Shown: positions 52,247-62,279 of the stretch, one piece after another | Layout of the letters: each line of letters opens with the position of its first letter | How positions within the stretch are numbered: the stretch's first letter is position 1 | Assembly: GCA_900208305.1 (NCBI GenBank) | Contig: OAPG01000006.1 | Coordinates: forward strand, 1 to 64,000 | Reading direction: 5' to 3' | DNA length: 64,000 nucleotides | DNA from: Melanopsichium pennsylvanicum | Lineage: Eukaryota; Basidiomycota; Ustilaginomycetes; Ustilaginales | The notes under the pieces: generated by a model | Databases searched by the model: none | Seen by the model: only the letters and a program-made list of their open reading frames with translations | What the model was told of the DNA's origin: nothing | Program-made: the position numbers and the translations under genes

Positions 52247-53820
52247 TCATTATTCAGCCTTACATGCGCAGATCCAGAGCTACTCTTTCGAATCAATCTG
52301 ACGTCTCTCGTCGTGTCGGTCAACCTTATGACTTAACAATTTCAGTATTGGCTGCTGAGAAACAATCACATGAAAAGTTCGCTCTGGCAAAGTTGGCAAG
52401 GTCCAACAAAAAGCCATCCGTACTGATGATAGATTCAGACGTTGTAAGGAGAGAGTGATCAAGGTAGTAGGAAATTGATAAGGGTTTGAGACGGAAGGTC
52501 CATGGAAGATGCAGTACATAGATGCTCTGCAAACAAACGAATACAGCAGCGAAATGATTCAAGTTCCGCTGGTACACTTGTCTACATCATGTGTGATGTC
52601 AACATAATTGAACAGAACAAGCCGCTCAAGCTGAAGCTCAGAGAGTCGCTCAGCATGCAGAAAAAGTGATTTGGGCTCTGGACTGGAGTCTCGGCAGCTA
52701 CCACGGTTCCAATATTGAGCTGTGTCGTGTGGAAAAATATATGTGACAACGAAGCACACCCATGATGAGATACAAACATCATGTCTGAAAAAGGTAAGCC
52801 CGACAGCAGGATGCCTGCGTATGTGCTGTAAGTCTATCTGAACTCGCCAACGAAACGACCTTGCTGCTGCATCAATCACAAAGCCTCAGAGATCGGCTAA
52901 GATCCTCGGAGCTCTAAATCAACCACGATGAAGTCACCAGCTTTGTAATTTGGCACTCCCGTCATATCGTGGTGGTGCTGTTTAATATCAAGAAACTGGA
53001 AAGTCGGTGGTCGGAACCGGAGGAAGTGCATCAAAGAGAAACACCCATCTCAGAATGAGGGAGCTTTCGTATGCTTGTTAGAAGATCAAGCACCGAACTG
53101 GCACCGACCGCGCTACCACTTCTACGTTTGATGAAGAGATGTTCTCGCGTCTCGGCCCTGTTGATCAAAGTCAGTTGCCAAGTCAAGCATTGGAGGCTGT
53201 CACAAGAATGCTCGCCCCTACCAGCATGCGCTTGATGCACTATTTCGCTCGATAAGCCCATCCTTGAGCCATACCTTGCATGAAGGGATTGAATTCAATT
53301 TAAGATCACTGTGGCTTACTCTAGCTTCCCAATCATACTGGCATTGGAGCGAGGGAGGTGTTGCCACGATGTTGTCCAACTGCATCGTTGCGATACCGAA
53401 CGTTTTCACACACTATCTAAGCCACGGTGGATACATGGCTCTTACTCCTCAGTCAAGAGTGTGCCCGCCCGTGCATTCTGCACTATCAGAAGTCTGTTGC
53501 CGCTCGTGGGAAAAGCTCATTAGCAGAATTGAAGTGCTTGCTAGCGACCTCAATCGTGGACGAAAGTTTCCTTTCTTGCCTCAGTGTGAGCTGAAACCAC
53601 CATGGAAAATTTCGAGGGACACACCTCACGAGGATCGACAGAGGATGGACAGTCTGGTGAGGCAGAAAAGAGAAGTACCAAGTCATTGTCTGCCTAATGT
53701 ATATTAAAGCAAGATCCTTCCTCACAGAATGGTATGGTATCGCATCGGTTTATCTTTTCTCTTTACTACACTACTCTTGAGTCCCTTTGACCATCTTCTT
53801 CCATTCAGCATCTCGAGAAA
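52247..53820. other. Region with unassigned open fragments between secreted-protein genes
   Basis: No gene model closes. Two stretches look protein-like: a frame about 53083-53255 (ending in TSMRLMHYFAR then TAA) and a frame 53264-53707 (147 codons from its ATG, ending NVY then TAA). Neither has a signal peptide or the family motifs, and both lack clear upstream exons. They may be remains of an older gene. The last 100 bp are the promoter of secreted protein B. Confidence 0.3.
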
Positions 53821-54705
53821 ATGAAGTGCAATGTTCCATTCTTTGCATTTTTTGCCCTTGTCGCTATCGCTTTGGTAGCCAGTGTACATGTTACTCCGGC
53901 GGCGGAGGAAGAGGCGATCAGGTATCTCGAGGATCAGTTAGATGCCAAGAATGTGCCCAATAGGCTTCCAGGTCACGCTCAGATGAGCGAAGCATGGAAA
54001 ACCTACCTTCAGAACCATGTCGAAGAGAAAGTCGAAGAAGCGTTGTAAGCAAAGCAGACGTGTTTGGGCCACTTGCACATCGGCATCCCTATCTGACACC
54101 GCAGACCACTTTTTCCTTTCATATCGAAATTTTTCTGTACATAGCGGCAAATGGTACACAGAGTGAGTGTCTCTCTCACCACGAAGATACGCAAGCAATG
54201 TCGCAACCCGCACGAAGCGATGGACGCTTCCAGTTTGGCCAAGTGTTTCACTGACATTGTATGCCTCTCTAATTTGCTGATCATATCACAGGAAAGCAGC
54301 AGTGCTCGCCGGAAGGAAAAGGTAAGTTTGTAACGCATGATCAAAACTAGAACGTCATGCCAAATTTGCAAACAGCCGAGCGGAGCTAATGTGGCCCAAC
54401 GCTCATCGGCATAATAATCATATTGCAGCCCACCAGATCACGAAGGGCTCACTGAATTCTCACGCCTTCTCCCGAAATGCTTCCTTGTCCGTTTTTCCAG
54501 GCTATTGCAGTTGTTGGAACCAACAGATACGGTTATAAACCTGGCAGGCCCACGCAAATTACCAGGTTTGGCTGTCGCAAAGCAGCTCGTAAGCGGCTTC
54601 GTGAAAGAGCGCAGAGATCAAGCTGCTGCACGAAAGCTCCAAGAAAAGCATGAATGGGGCCGCACGCTTAGTCTATCTACAGACGCCGGTCCCAGCAATG
54701 CCTGA
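53821..54705 (+). CDS. Small secreted protein B, candidate effector, four exons
   Basis: Relative of proteins A and C. Exons 53821-54044, 54145-54162 (18 nt), 54292-54321 (30 nt) and 54501-54705, all splices GT-AG and phase 2, 158 aa. Signal peptide: FFAFFALVAIALVASV. Exon 1 ends SEAWKTYLQNHVEEKVEEAL, aligning with AWKTFL of A and EWKNHL of C. Exon 3 encodes KAAVLAGRK, and the last exon opens RLLQLLEPTDTV. The C-terminal half has GFVKERRDQAAARKLQEKHE, a charged helix. The only Cys is inside the signal peptide. Reading exon 1 alone would end in a stop inside the first intron and give 75 aa. Function unknown. Confidence 0.65.
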
Positions 54706-55046
54706 TTGGACACCTTACGTCCGCTTTCGGTGTCGGTGTCTGTAAGTTTGTGTACTCTTGTTGAGAGTTCAATGTGCAGACGGTGCCTGCATAGGCTATG
54801 CAAGCTTGCTCTGCTATGACCTGTTGGATGTTGTACACATCATCAAGAAGAGCGTGGCGTTCATTTTGTTTCATCAACGAGAACACGTCAAATCCCCACC
54901 AGTTCAACCTCCATAAAAGCTGCTTCAATGATCAAAGTGCTCCAAAGTACACACTGTTGTAGCCCATTCAAAAATTACACAATTGATTCACACATTTCAG
55001 CGACTAAGATCGTTATTGTGCTCTTTGAAAGGTTTAAGTCTCGAGA

Positions 55047-55650
55047 AATGAAGTTTAGGAAGTAAACTTGAGCTTGATACGACCTGAGTCACCTGATGCT
55101 AGTCCAAATCTGTTGCAGATGCTTGTCAATACCTCTATGACTACCTAGTCTATGAAGAGCTCCACGCTGAAGCTTTTTTGTTTCACAACAGATTGTTGAT
55201 GCTTACGGCGGAACGAAGAGGCATCGTGCTCATGGTTGTGCGCCTACAAGTGCTTTTGGCTTTCTTAGTTATTTTCAGACTACAATTTCATAAACAGGCG
55301 ATAAAACATTGCAAGCTATACAGTTGCACGGGACCTGGTGACAGAGTTTGCAGCTTGGCAATCCACATTGTCTGAGGTGTAAGAGCAAACGCTTCGCACT
55401 TGTCAAGCTTTTGCAACTTGATCCAACACACGAAATGGTTTACGAGTACGCTGGCAAGATTCATCGCGCTATACTTTCCCTGCAAGTGCACAAGATGGAG
55501 GATGTACAAGAAGATGCTCTGAAAGCTGTACAAAAGAGCAAGAGAGAGTGCGACCAGATGGAAAGTCTCTCGCAGGGAAGGAGCAGAGGTGAAGTTGGTG
55601 GGCAGCCTGTGGTTCATCTGACTATGGGAAAAGGTCTTACAGTACAGTGA
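55047..55650 (+). pseudogene. Remnant of a secreted-protein family member (E)
   Basis: Pieces of the family pattern without an intact gene. A family-like start ATGAAGTTT at 55047 stops after five codons. At about 55123-55182 a frame reads ACQYLYDYLVYEELHAEAF, resembling the end of exon 1 in the family but with the conserved Trp replaced. At about 55391-55650 a long open frame RFALVKLLQLDPTHEMVYEY... ends in a stop after GKGLTVQ and resembles the last exon. No signal-peptide exon connects to these parts. The 340 bp before it (54706-55046) hold nothing recognisable. It could be a degenerate or truncated copy; an unusual living gene is less likely. Confidence 0.45.
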
Positions 55651-55923
55651 TAGTGCTTCGTCGCACCGCATACAATTAATGAAGCATCATACTCTGTAGC
55701 ATAGAAACAGTACCATCAAACAGCTTCAATGAGACTGATATGGACAAACACACCCACTTTTTCATCTGCCATTTTATTGTATCGGAAAAAAATTTGAGCT
55801 ACATGGAAGAAACGAAATGATGTCCATGGCTTCAAAGGCGACCTCGACTTTCGCTCTAACAAGACACTATTCGACGCTATTCACACATCATCCAACCAAC
55901 ACGATCCAACCGACACGATTACA

Positions 55924-56530
55924 ATGAAGTTCCCTCTATTCTCCTTCTTTGGACTGCTGGTCCTTGGCGGCTCCCTCGCTGTTTCCACGATGCCGAAGGT
56001 TGTACAAGAGTTTGAAAAAATGCACGCCCTTTGGAATACCCTCGATGAACGGTCACATCTCCCTGGAAATCTATTTTTTCCACTGAACTTGCACCCGGCG
56101 AAGGGCAAGTTTGAAATGCTTATTATCCCCTTACCGAGGAGGCTTAGCATAGTTTCCTCAAAAACCATGGCAAAGATGCCATAAGAGCTAGGTAGGTATC
56201 CGCCATCCTTCGTGCGAATGTCTCCCAGTATCTCGCGGAACTGTTTAAAATAAGAGTTCCTAACAAATTCTCGATGGCGTTAAAACAGTCGTTCGGCACA
56301 CAGCGGCCCAAGAGTAGACCCTCGGAAGTAAGCTAGCACTGCACCGCGCCGAAAGATAGTAGATACCGCGGAATCACAGAAGCAAAGCTAATATGCTTTT
56401 CTTCTTCGTTGTCTAGTCTTCATACCTTCGTTATGAAACCGAGCAAATATCGCGAGATCTTCCTTGGAGAAAACGAAAAATATATGGGAGGAGGGTTGAT
56501 TACTGAGTTCGCAAACTTCCTGAAAGGCAG
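55924..56530 (+). pseudogene. Broken secreted-protein family member (D)
   Basis: It starts like a family gene with a signal peptide (MKFPLFSFFGLLVLGGSLAV) and a mature part with ALWNTLDERSHLPGNL, which parallels HLWNTVTNMGQFPGHG in protein C. After about residue 60 the conserved end of exon 1 lies in another frame: EEA, then a stop codon where the family has Trp, then HSFLKNHGKDAIRA followed by a GTAGGT donor (about 56129-56195). A piece like the last-exon start, EFANFLKG, appears near 56504-56527 and soon meets a stop. So there is at least one frameshift and one nonsense change. The first open frame alone would give an 86-aa secreted peptide (stop at 56182-56184). Confidence 0.55.
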
Positions 56531-56711
56531 AACCGCATAGGGCTATCAAATATCAGAATCAAGGGACGAACAGCCTTATAGAAGGGCCGCACTTGCACCC
56601 AGCTAGCTCCGACAATGAATACTGGGCCTGATGCTTCTCGAGCGCCGGGGGAGGCTTCGCTTAACCTCGCTGAAACGATCACCTATCGAATTTTTTCGCT
56701 TGCCATGCCTT

Positions 56712-56924
56712 TCAGACACAACCTGTAAGGTCGACCAAGAGATTGATTAGGAGGGAGATGATGATACCGTGCAGCAATGGCGAAAAGAAGCGAGGTTTTG
56801 CTCTACGAACTTCCGGTGTTTGCATGGATGCGGGCGCAGGCCGAAAAGCTTGACTTTGATCTGCAAGAGCGTGGGGATGAGAATTCTTTGGCATCGCGGC
56901 CGTTGATTTGAAGTTGTTGGACAT
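56712..56924 (-). pseudogene. Internally deleted copy of the PPxY membrane-anchored protein
   Basis: 70-codon minus-strand frame from MSNNFKSTAAMPKN to LLINLLVDLTGCV. Compared with the full copy at 59095-59547, the middle (about 80 residues, including the PPxY region) is missing, while the start and the C-terminal hydrophobic segment LLHGIIISLLINLLVDL remain in frame. It may still be translated, but it is probably a decaying copy. It sits in a duplicated block (56725-57112). Confidence 0.5.
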
Positions 56925-57112
56925 GTCCGTTGAGTGGTATTTCTGTACAGATGGTGGTTGTGGTATTGGTCCTGGTGTTGGTTGTGGTGTGAATATATTG
57001 AATGAAGCATTGTCGTCATGAAGATGCAGGCAGGGTTCTGAATCGGGGCGAGCTTTAGTCTCACTGAAAAAATCGGGCACAGCCTTGTTAGTTGATCTAA
57101 CAATGGAAGTGA
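56725..57112. repeat. Duplicated block, copy 1 (deleted form)
   Basis: Direct repeat of 59114-59747, very similar over both ends, with an internal deletion of about 240 bp. It includes the MSNNFKS reading frame and the upstream exon with its 3' splice site (minus-strand TTTTTTCAG at about 57064-57072 with branch-like CTAAC upstream). Confidence 0.8.
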
Positions 57113-58069
57113 GGGAGTTGATCAATGACTTACATGCTTCACCGCAATACGAGAGACCCGAGAGACACGCATTGCTTCTATCGATGATCGCTCTGAGCCG
57201 TACTGGTCATTCCTTGCAACGGTCTCCCAAATGTGATGAAAAGTGGGTTTGAGTGAGTAAATTTCCGAGACGAGCACGCTTTTGTTGTGAGAACCGGCGC
57301 AATCGGTGTCGCTACAGGTAACCACCAAAGTGACTTTGCCAAATGGAATGCTGCAACGTTTCCTGTTCGGCCTTGCCGTGGTCTTCACAGTCAATGCGCC
57401 ATATGAACATTCTGCATCCGGGCCGGAGAAATGCGACATTGTATGCAGGAGAGCAAGCCTTTTCAGGCCAACAAGGCATCGCGATTCGCACCAAATGCGG
57501 TAACTTCCGACCTTACAGTAAATATACGAAGCTCGCTCATCTCACCCATTGTCGCTTCGCACAGCATAGAGAATTGTGCCAAGATACCTAACCAGTGTTT
57601 GCCCCATCGCTCCCACGCCCAATTCGATCTTCTTGGCAAACTATCCAACATTTCATAACTTATGATGATTGAGCTTGCGCGGAAGTTGATGGTGGCAACG
57701 GAAAGGTTGGTGCTGGCGTCTGGATGAAGCATTGATAACGCTGGAGCGAAGATCATGTCCCCTCCATGATTTGCCGGTGGGAAATGAGCTCGCTAGTCAT
57801 GTCATGCTTGAGGAGCCGTCGAAGCTGAAGATCGATTGAACCTCATTTCATATTGAGCGCTGGATTGCTGTACAGTAAGCTGTCCGGCAATATTGTGAGT
57901 CACCGGTACCTTGTGACCTCAAATGTTTTAGCGGTGAAGTCCAATTCTCGAGTGCCGAACTGATAATATAAAAACCCTGGTCCCAATGCTTACACTCAGC
58001 TCGGAATCACATCTCGCCTCCTCTACATTAAATCTTCACCTCTGTCTCCCGAAAGCTAAACCAAGCATC
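57113..58069. other. Unresolved minus-strand open frames and promoter of protein C
   Basis: Two minus-strand frames, 57756-57463 (97 codons) and 57439-57122 (105 codons), may be exons of a gene I could not close. A good donor (CAT|GTAAGT, 57133-57128) pairs with the acceptor in the duplicated block (intron 57133-57064), but the joined frame meets TGA at once, so the product would end there. No domain recognised. The right end holds the promoter of protein C. Confidence 0.3.
57967..57974 (+). promoter_or_regulatory. TATA box of secreted protein C
   Basis: TATAAAAA 96 bp before the ATG at 58070, good spacing for a fungal TATA element with a short 5' UTR. Intact promoter architecture supports a living gene. 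Confidence 0.55.
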
Positions 58070-58887
58070 ATGCAGCTCTTCACCCTATTCGCAGGAATTT
58101 TGTGCCTTATGTCGGGGGTGAGCTACGCTCTACCTGGTCCTGTTGCCGAGATGGACCAAGTCCCAGGTGGCATTCATCTCTGGAATACGGTCACAAACAT
58201 GGGGCAATTTCCCGGACACGGGCACGCCAACAATTTCAACCTTGGCGTGACAGCCGAGTGGAAGAACCACCTGGCACAATTTGCTGAGCAAGACATCTCG
58301 AGAGCTTTCCCGTAAGTGATGTCATCTAAGTTTTGCATTCAAATGGACTTGGATATTGACAGTCGAACTCACTAATCTTTGTGTTGAGATTTTAGCTACC
58401 TTCAACAAAGGTAAGTTTAGGACAACGCATACGAATTTGGTCTTGCAGACAGATCAGTCAGATTTGTAGATGTGCTAACATCTTGCATGCTTTGTTGATG
58501 GATTCATTTTGCTTGCTTACAATCAGTTTGGTAGCTGAGGGATTCTCTCTGGACCTAGCCAGATATCGGGCCTCACAAACGCGTGAAAAGTAGGTCAGAA
58601 AGATTCTGATATGCCGTCCGGTGATTTCTTGATTGACGCTCTCTTTGATTTGAAACAGGTTCGTAAGGTTTCTGCAGAGGGGCCGAGATGTCTTGCCAGT
58701 GGCAGAGGCGAAAGACCAGTGGCTTGCTCGTCATCTAGTGAATGCCTACGTCAACCGACGTCGCGTAAACATGGCACACGCGCTTCATGTCGGAGGCGCA
58801 CGTCAGAATGCGGAGGAGCTTAGTGTTCACGGTCCACCGGGGTCATCCTCGTCGGACGACGAAGGGACGGCCAGTTCATACTGGTAA
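58070..58887 (+). CDS. Small secreted protein C, candidate effector, four exons
   Basis: Relative of proteins A and B. Exons 58070-58311, 58396-58410 (15 nt), 58527-58589 (63 nt) and 58659-58887; all introns GT-AG and phase 2, giving 182 aa. Signal peptide MQLFTLFAGILCLMSGVSYA. The mature region opens with a Pro/Gly-rich part and HLWNTVTNMGQFPGHG. Exon 1 ends AEWKNHLAQFAEQDISRAFP. Exon 3 encodes LVAEGFSLDLARYRASQTRE. The last exon opens KFVRFLQRGRDVLPVAEAKD and ends in a Ser/Asp tail SSSSDDEGTASSYW. No Cys after the signal peptide. All splice sites close in one frame, and a TATA box sits 96 bp upstream. It lies between the two copies of the duplicated block. Function unknown. Confidence 0.7.
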
Positions 58888-59094
58888 CCGCACGAAAATC
58901 TTATGGCCAACCTCCAATTTATACTGGTAACCGCCGAAAATGTCATGACCAACCTAAGTCATTGAAGAGCAATTCGAATCGAAATATGTGTTGGACAGCA
59001 ATGTGCATAGTCGATCACAAGCTAGGTATAAATATATTGCACAAAAGTGTTTGAACAAATGTTGGGTATATGAGCATCGGTGCGCGAATGAGAG

Positions 59095-59547
59095 TCACCA
59101 TTTGCGGGTGACGGTAAGGTCGACCAAGAGATTGATTAGGAGGTAGATGATGATACCGTGCAGCAATGCCGAAAAGAAGCGAGTTTTTGCTCTACGAACT
59201 TCCGGTGTTTGCATGGATGCGGGCGCAGGCAGAAGAGCTTGACTTTGATCTGCAAGAGCGTGGAGGTGAGGATGCGGCAAGTGGCTCTGGAAATGAGAAG
59301 CTGGTACGATGATGATTCGTGCGGTACCATGAGGTGTGTATGGTGAGCATCCATACGTGGGTGGGCGTTGCGCATGAGGAGGCTGTGGAGATGTGGTGAA
59401 GTTGGAAGGGTTAGAGCCAAGACCGCTGGCTGCGCCTTGGCGTAGGGCGGTTTCGTAGGATGGGACGGGCTCTTCAGGTTGTTGGTCGTCGTCGCCATGT
59501 ACGACATTCTTTGGCATCGCGGCCGTTGATTTGAAGTTGTTGGACAT
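59095..59547 (-). CDS. Unknown protein with PPxY motif and C-terminal membrane segment
   Basis: Not recognised. Start at 59547 (AACATGTCC), 150 aa; the frame is open further upstream, but that part is His/Gln-rich and matches the duplicated leader exon. The N-terminal half has PEEPVPSYETALRQG and AQRPPTYGCSPY, the latter a PPxY motif that could bind WW domains of an Rsp5/Nedd4-type ubiquitin ligase (established for the motif; inferred here). The C-terminus has a hydrophobic segment LLHGIIIYLLINLLVDL followed by a short basic tail TVTRKW, so it may be tail-anchored. A shortened second copy lies 2.4 kb away. It could be a ligase adaptor, but no homologue comes to mind. Confidence 0.5.
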   Translation of the reverse strand: MSNNFKSTAAMPKNVVHGDDDQQPEEPVPSYETALRQGAASGLGSNPSNFTTSPQPPHAQRPPTYGCSPYTPHGTARIIIVPASHFQSHLPHPHLHALADQSQALLPAPASMQTPEVRRAKTRFFSALLHGIIIYLLINLLVDLTVTRKW

Positions 59548-59747
59548 GTTTGTTGAGTGGTATTTCCTGTACAGATGGTGGTTGTGGTATTGGTCCTGGT
59601 GTTGGTTGTGGTGTGATTTTATTGAATGAAGCATTCGTGATTGTGATTATCGTCATGAAGAGGCAGGCAGGGTTCTGAATCGGGGCGACAGTTTCACTGC
59701 AAAAATCGGGCACAGCCTTGTTAATTAATCTAACAATGAAAGTGTTG
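59114..59747. repeat. Duplicated block, copy 2 (full form)
   Basis: Direct repeat of 56725-57112 with the complete middle. Homology ends abruptly on both sides (GTAAGGTCGAC on the left; after CTAACAATGAAAGTG on the right). Confidence 0.8.
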
Positions 59748-60803
59748 GCGCATCAAAAGCAAAGACACCTCTGCAACATCCATATAGTGCAAGCACACAG
59801 TTGGATTCCAGCGTCGTGCCGCAGTGCTTTCATGGCAAATGTAGGAAAATGTGCTACAGGTCCTTTTAGAGAGCTTGTTTATATGGCCAGATCCTGATGC
59901 AAACATGTGGTCCTTCTATCCCTGATGGCTAACACAGACAGAAAAGACGATGCAGCTGTAGTGTTTTATGTAGACTTGTTATTGCACTAGGAAAGATCAT
60001 AGTCGAGCTGAAATCAAAAGGAGCGAGAGAAGGAGCGAGAGAGCGAGGAAAGATGTACGGAAAAAGCGAAGCTCGGATGGCCACCTGTTTTTTTAAGAAA
60101 AGACCGCCGAGCATTATAATCCCGCCTTGGTGTTGATCGTGACCCCTCGTCATAGCAGCAAGACCGTTGCCGTACCAAGCACGCAAACGCCTAGATCGAC
60201 TTGGGTACAAGAGCTTTGGTAATGGAGGGGCCGTAAAATAGTTTCTTTAGTAGGTTGAAGAGAAGAAGAAAGAGAGGCTGCACATTACACCAACTGCTTT
60301 ATTCTCTCTCTATCTTTCTCAAATTTTCGCCGCTCTAACGTCACCACAATCTTGATTTTCCTGACGAACAAGTTGATTTAGGCACGTGACCCGTTCGGAA
60401 CTCGGATGGTTTTGTCCAGAAAAGCTTCCTTATGTTTGCTCCACTTCATGCTGCGCTGCTCATTTGCACTTTGGCCTCTTCGTTCGGTGGGAGTGTACGA
60501 GGTGCAGCCTCTTTGCTACCCTTACAGCTCTCCTTCATCCCCCTTCACTCCCACTTTCGTGTCCTTCACGTCGAATTGACAGTGTAAACATAGTAGTGCA
60601 AGATGCTGTACACGTTGCACACCCACTCGATCTCATCAAACCACTCAATTCTTTGAACTCTGCGACATTTCTACCTTCTGGCCAACTTCCCAACTCGTCA
60701 GAGAGTCGCTTTAGCCCATTGGCGCGTTCAGCCGGACTGAATTCGATATCATCTTACAGCTCTATCCCTCCCTTGAACATGTAAATCGCCTCATCTAGTC
60801 GCC
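59748..60803. other. Right flank of the accessory region and SWT1 promoter
   Basis: About 1.05 kb with no supported gene. GAGCGAGAGA-type short repeats occur near 60021-60045. The minus-strand frame 59929-60210 is unsupported. The last 400 bp are likely SWT1 promoter and leader. Confidence 0.5.
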
Positions 60804-62279
60804 ATGCCCACCTACGCCGACCTCTGGAACGAACAACAAGCAGCGCTTGGTCAATCTGGACCCTCTAACCCTGTCCGCCTCATCATCTCCAAAGGCGACT
60901 ATGTCTGGGATTCACAGTCATCCCGCTTCGTCTACGTCGAGGAATGGGAAGAAGAGCATCTAATGGATCACGAAGAGCTCGTCGACGAGACCTATCTCAC
61001 TGCTGCACCATCCGAACGTCATCCGAACAGCCGAGACTCAACACCACCACCCATCGCCGCGCTTCAACCGGCCAGCCTGCAAGGATATGTTCACCAACCA
61101 TCGCTATGGGTGCTAGATACCAATACCCTCATATCCTGCCTCGGCCTGCTTAAAGCGCTATTTGCGGCTCTCCTCACCCGCAACGTCGCGTACGCCTCTT
61201 CACTGGCATACCCAAATCACGCATCATCCCGACCTTCTTCGATCAAGCTTGTCATCCCTTATGTCGTTGTCTCCGAACTAGATGGTCTCAAAATCACCCG
61301 TCGCAACAACGAGTCAGGCCGTCCTGTCGCATTGCAAGCCCGAGAAGCAAACCACTGGCTCCTTTCCGCTCTCCAGAAACAGAAACGAGTTCCAATCGAT
61401 GAGTCCGGCTCGACTCTGGACGAGTTGCTCTGGCCCCTATTTCTACAAACATCAACCCACTACTCTCAATCCAAGCGTTCGAAACGCACAAACGGCTCAA
61501 GTTGGATGTCGGAAGACGCGCTTTCTTGCGATGACGAGATCGTAAAATTTTGTGTGGATCTCAAGCGGCAGACAACGGCAAATGTTTGCTTTTGCAGCGA
61601 CGACATCAATGCCAGGACCAAGGCAGAACTGGACGGAATTGACTCGCTGGGAATGAGAGAGATGGTAAATGCGCTCATGAGCAATGTCAAGAATGCGGAC
61701 AGAGGCGAGACCAAGTGGATGATGGTTGCTGATGCTTTGATTGATCAGTGGGAGTACCAGATTGGTACACCTCATGACCAGCAACCTGATGTGACGCAGA
61801 TGCAGCAAAATGTACGGCAGCCAAGCACGGGCTTGGTGGATCACCAAAATGTCCATTCTCAGCCGCTTCGTATTTCTAGTCATCAAACAGCCGCTCCGAT
61901 ATACAATGATCTTGTTGAAGTCGACATGCAGACCGAAGATCACGCATCTGGTCCCCAGACGTGTACAATTCCGATATTTCCTTCGCCTGTCCAGCATGTG
62001 CCTTCTGCGATGCGTTTCTCCCTGTCAGCGGAAGGACGCAAAACAACCGATAGCATGCACAGCCCACACAATGCACAAAGGATGATGAAGCAAAAACCTG
62101 ATCAACCAACCGACAGCCCTTCTCGCTACCAGCCTGAAGCACCTACGGCACCTATTAGCACAGACCAGAAGCAAGCGATGTCGGAATCCTTGAATCCGCA
62201 GATAGATTGGGAGGATCTTATCGAGCAGCATGGGACAACATCACGGACTGGCAACAAGCAGCGCAATAGCAGGTGGTAG
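60804..62279 (+). CDS. SWT1: PIN-domain endoribonuclease, SWT1-like
   Basis: Metal-dependent RNase linked in yeast to quality control of nuclear mRNP and nuclear-pore-associated transcripts. Single exon, 491 aa, start context CGCCATGCCC. The PIN domain covers about 98-300. It starts with LWVLDTNTLISCLGLL (acidic Asp105), continues with VIPYVVVSELDGLKI (Glu/Asp), and has DDEIVKFCVDLKRQ and CFCSDDINARTKAELDGI, the later acidic residues and the Asn/Thr positions of the PIN core. The N-terminus has a hydrophilic domain (MPTYADLWNEQQAALGQ...). The C-terminal 190 residues are low-complexity Gln/Ser/Pro. The family is clear; orthology to Swt1 is by architecture. Same direction as the next gene, with a 590-bp gap. 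Confidence 0.82.
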   Translation: MPTYADLWNEQQAALGQSGPSNPVRLIISKGDYVWDSQSSRFVYVEEWEEEHLMDHEELVDETYLTAAPSERHPNSRDSTPPPIAALQPASLQGYVHQPSLWVLDTNTLISCLGLLKALFAALLTRNVAYASSLAYPNHASSRPSSIKLVIPYVVVSELDGLKITRRNNESGRPVALQAREANHWLLSALQKQKRVPIDESGSTLDELLWPLFLQTSTHYSQSKRSKRTNGSSWMSEDALSCDDEIVKFCVDLKRQTTANVCFCSDDINARTKAELDGIDSLGMREMVNALMSNVKNADRGETKWMMVADALIDQWEYQIGTPHDQQPDVTQMQQNVRQPSTGLVDHQNVHSQPLRISSHQTAAPIYNDLVEVDMQTEDHASGPQTCTIPIFPSPVQHVPSAMRFSLSAEGRKTTDSMHSPHNAQRMMKQKPDQPTDSPSRYQPEAPTAPISTDQKQAMSESLNPQIDWEDLIEQHGTTSRTGNKQRNSRW

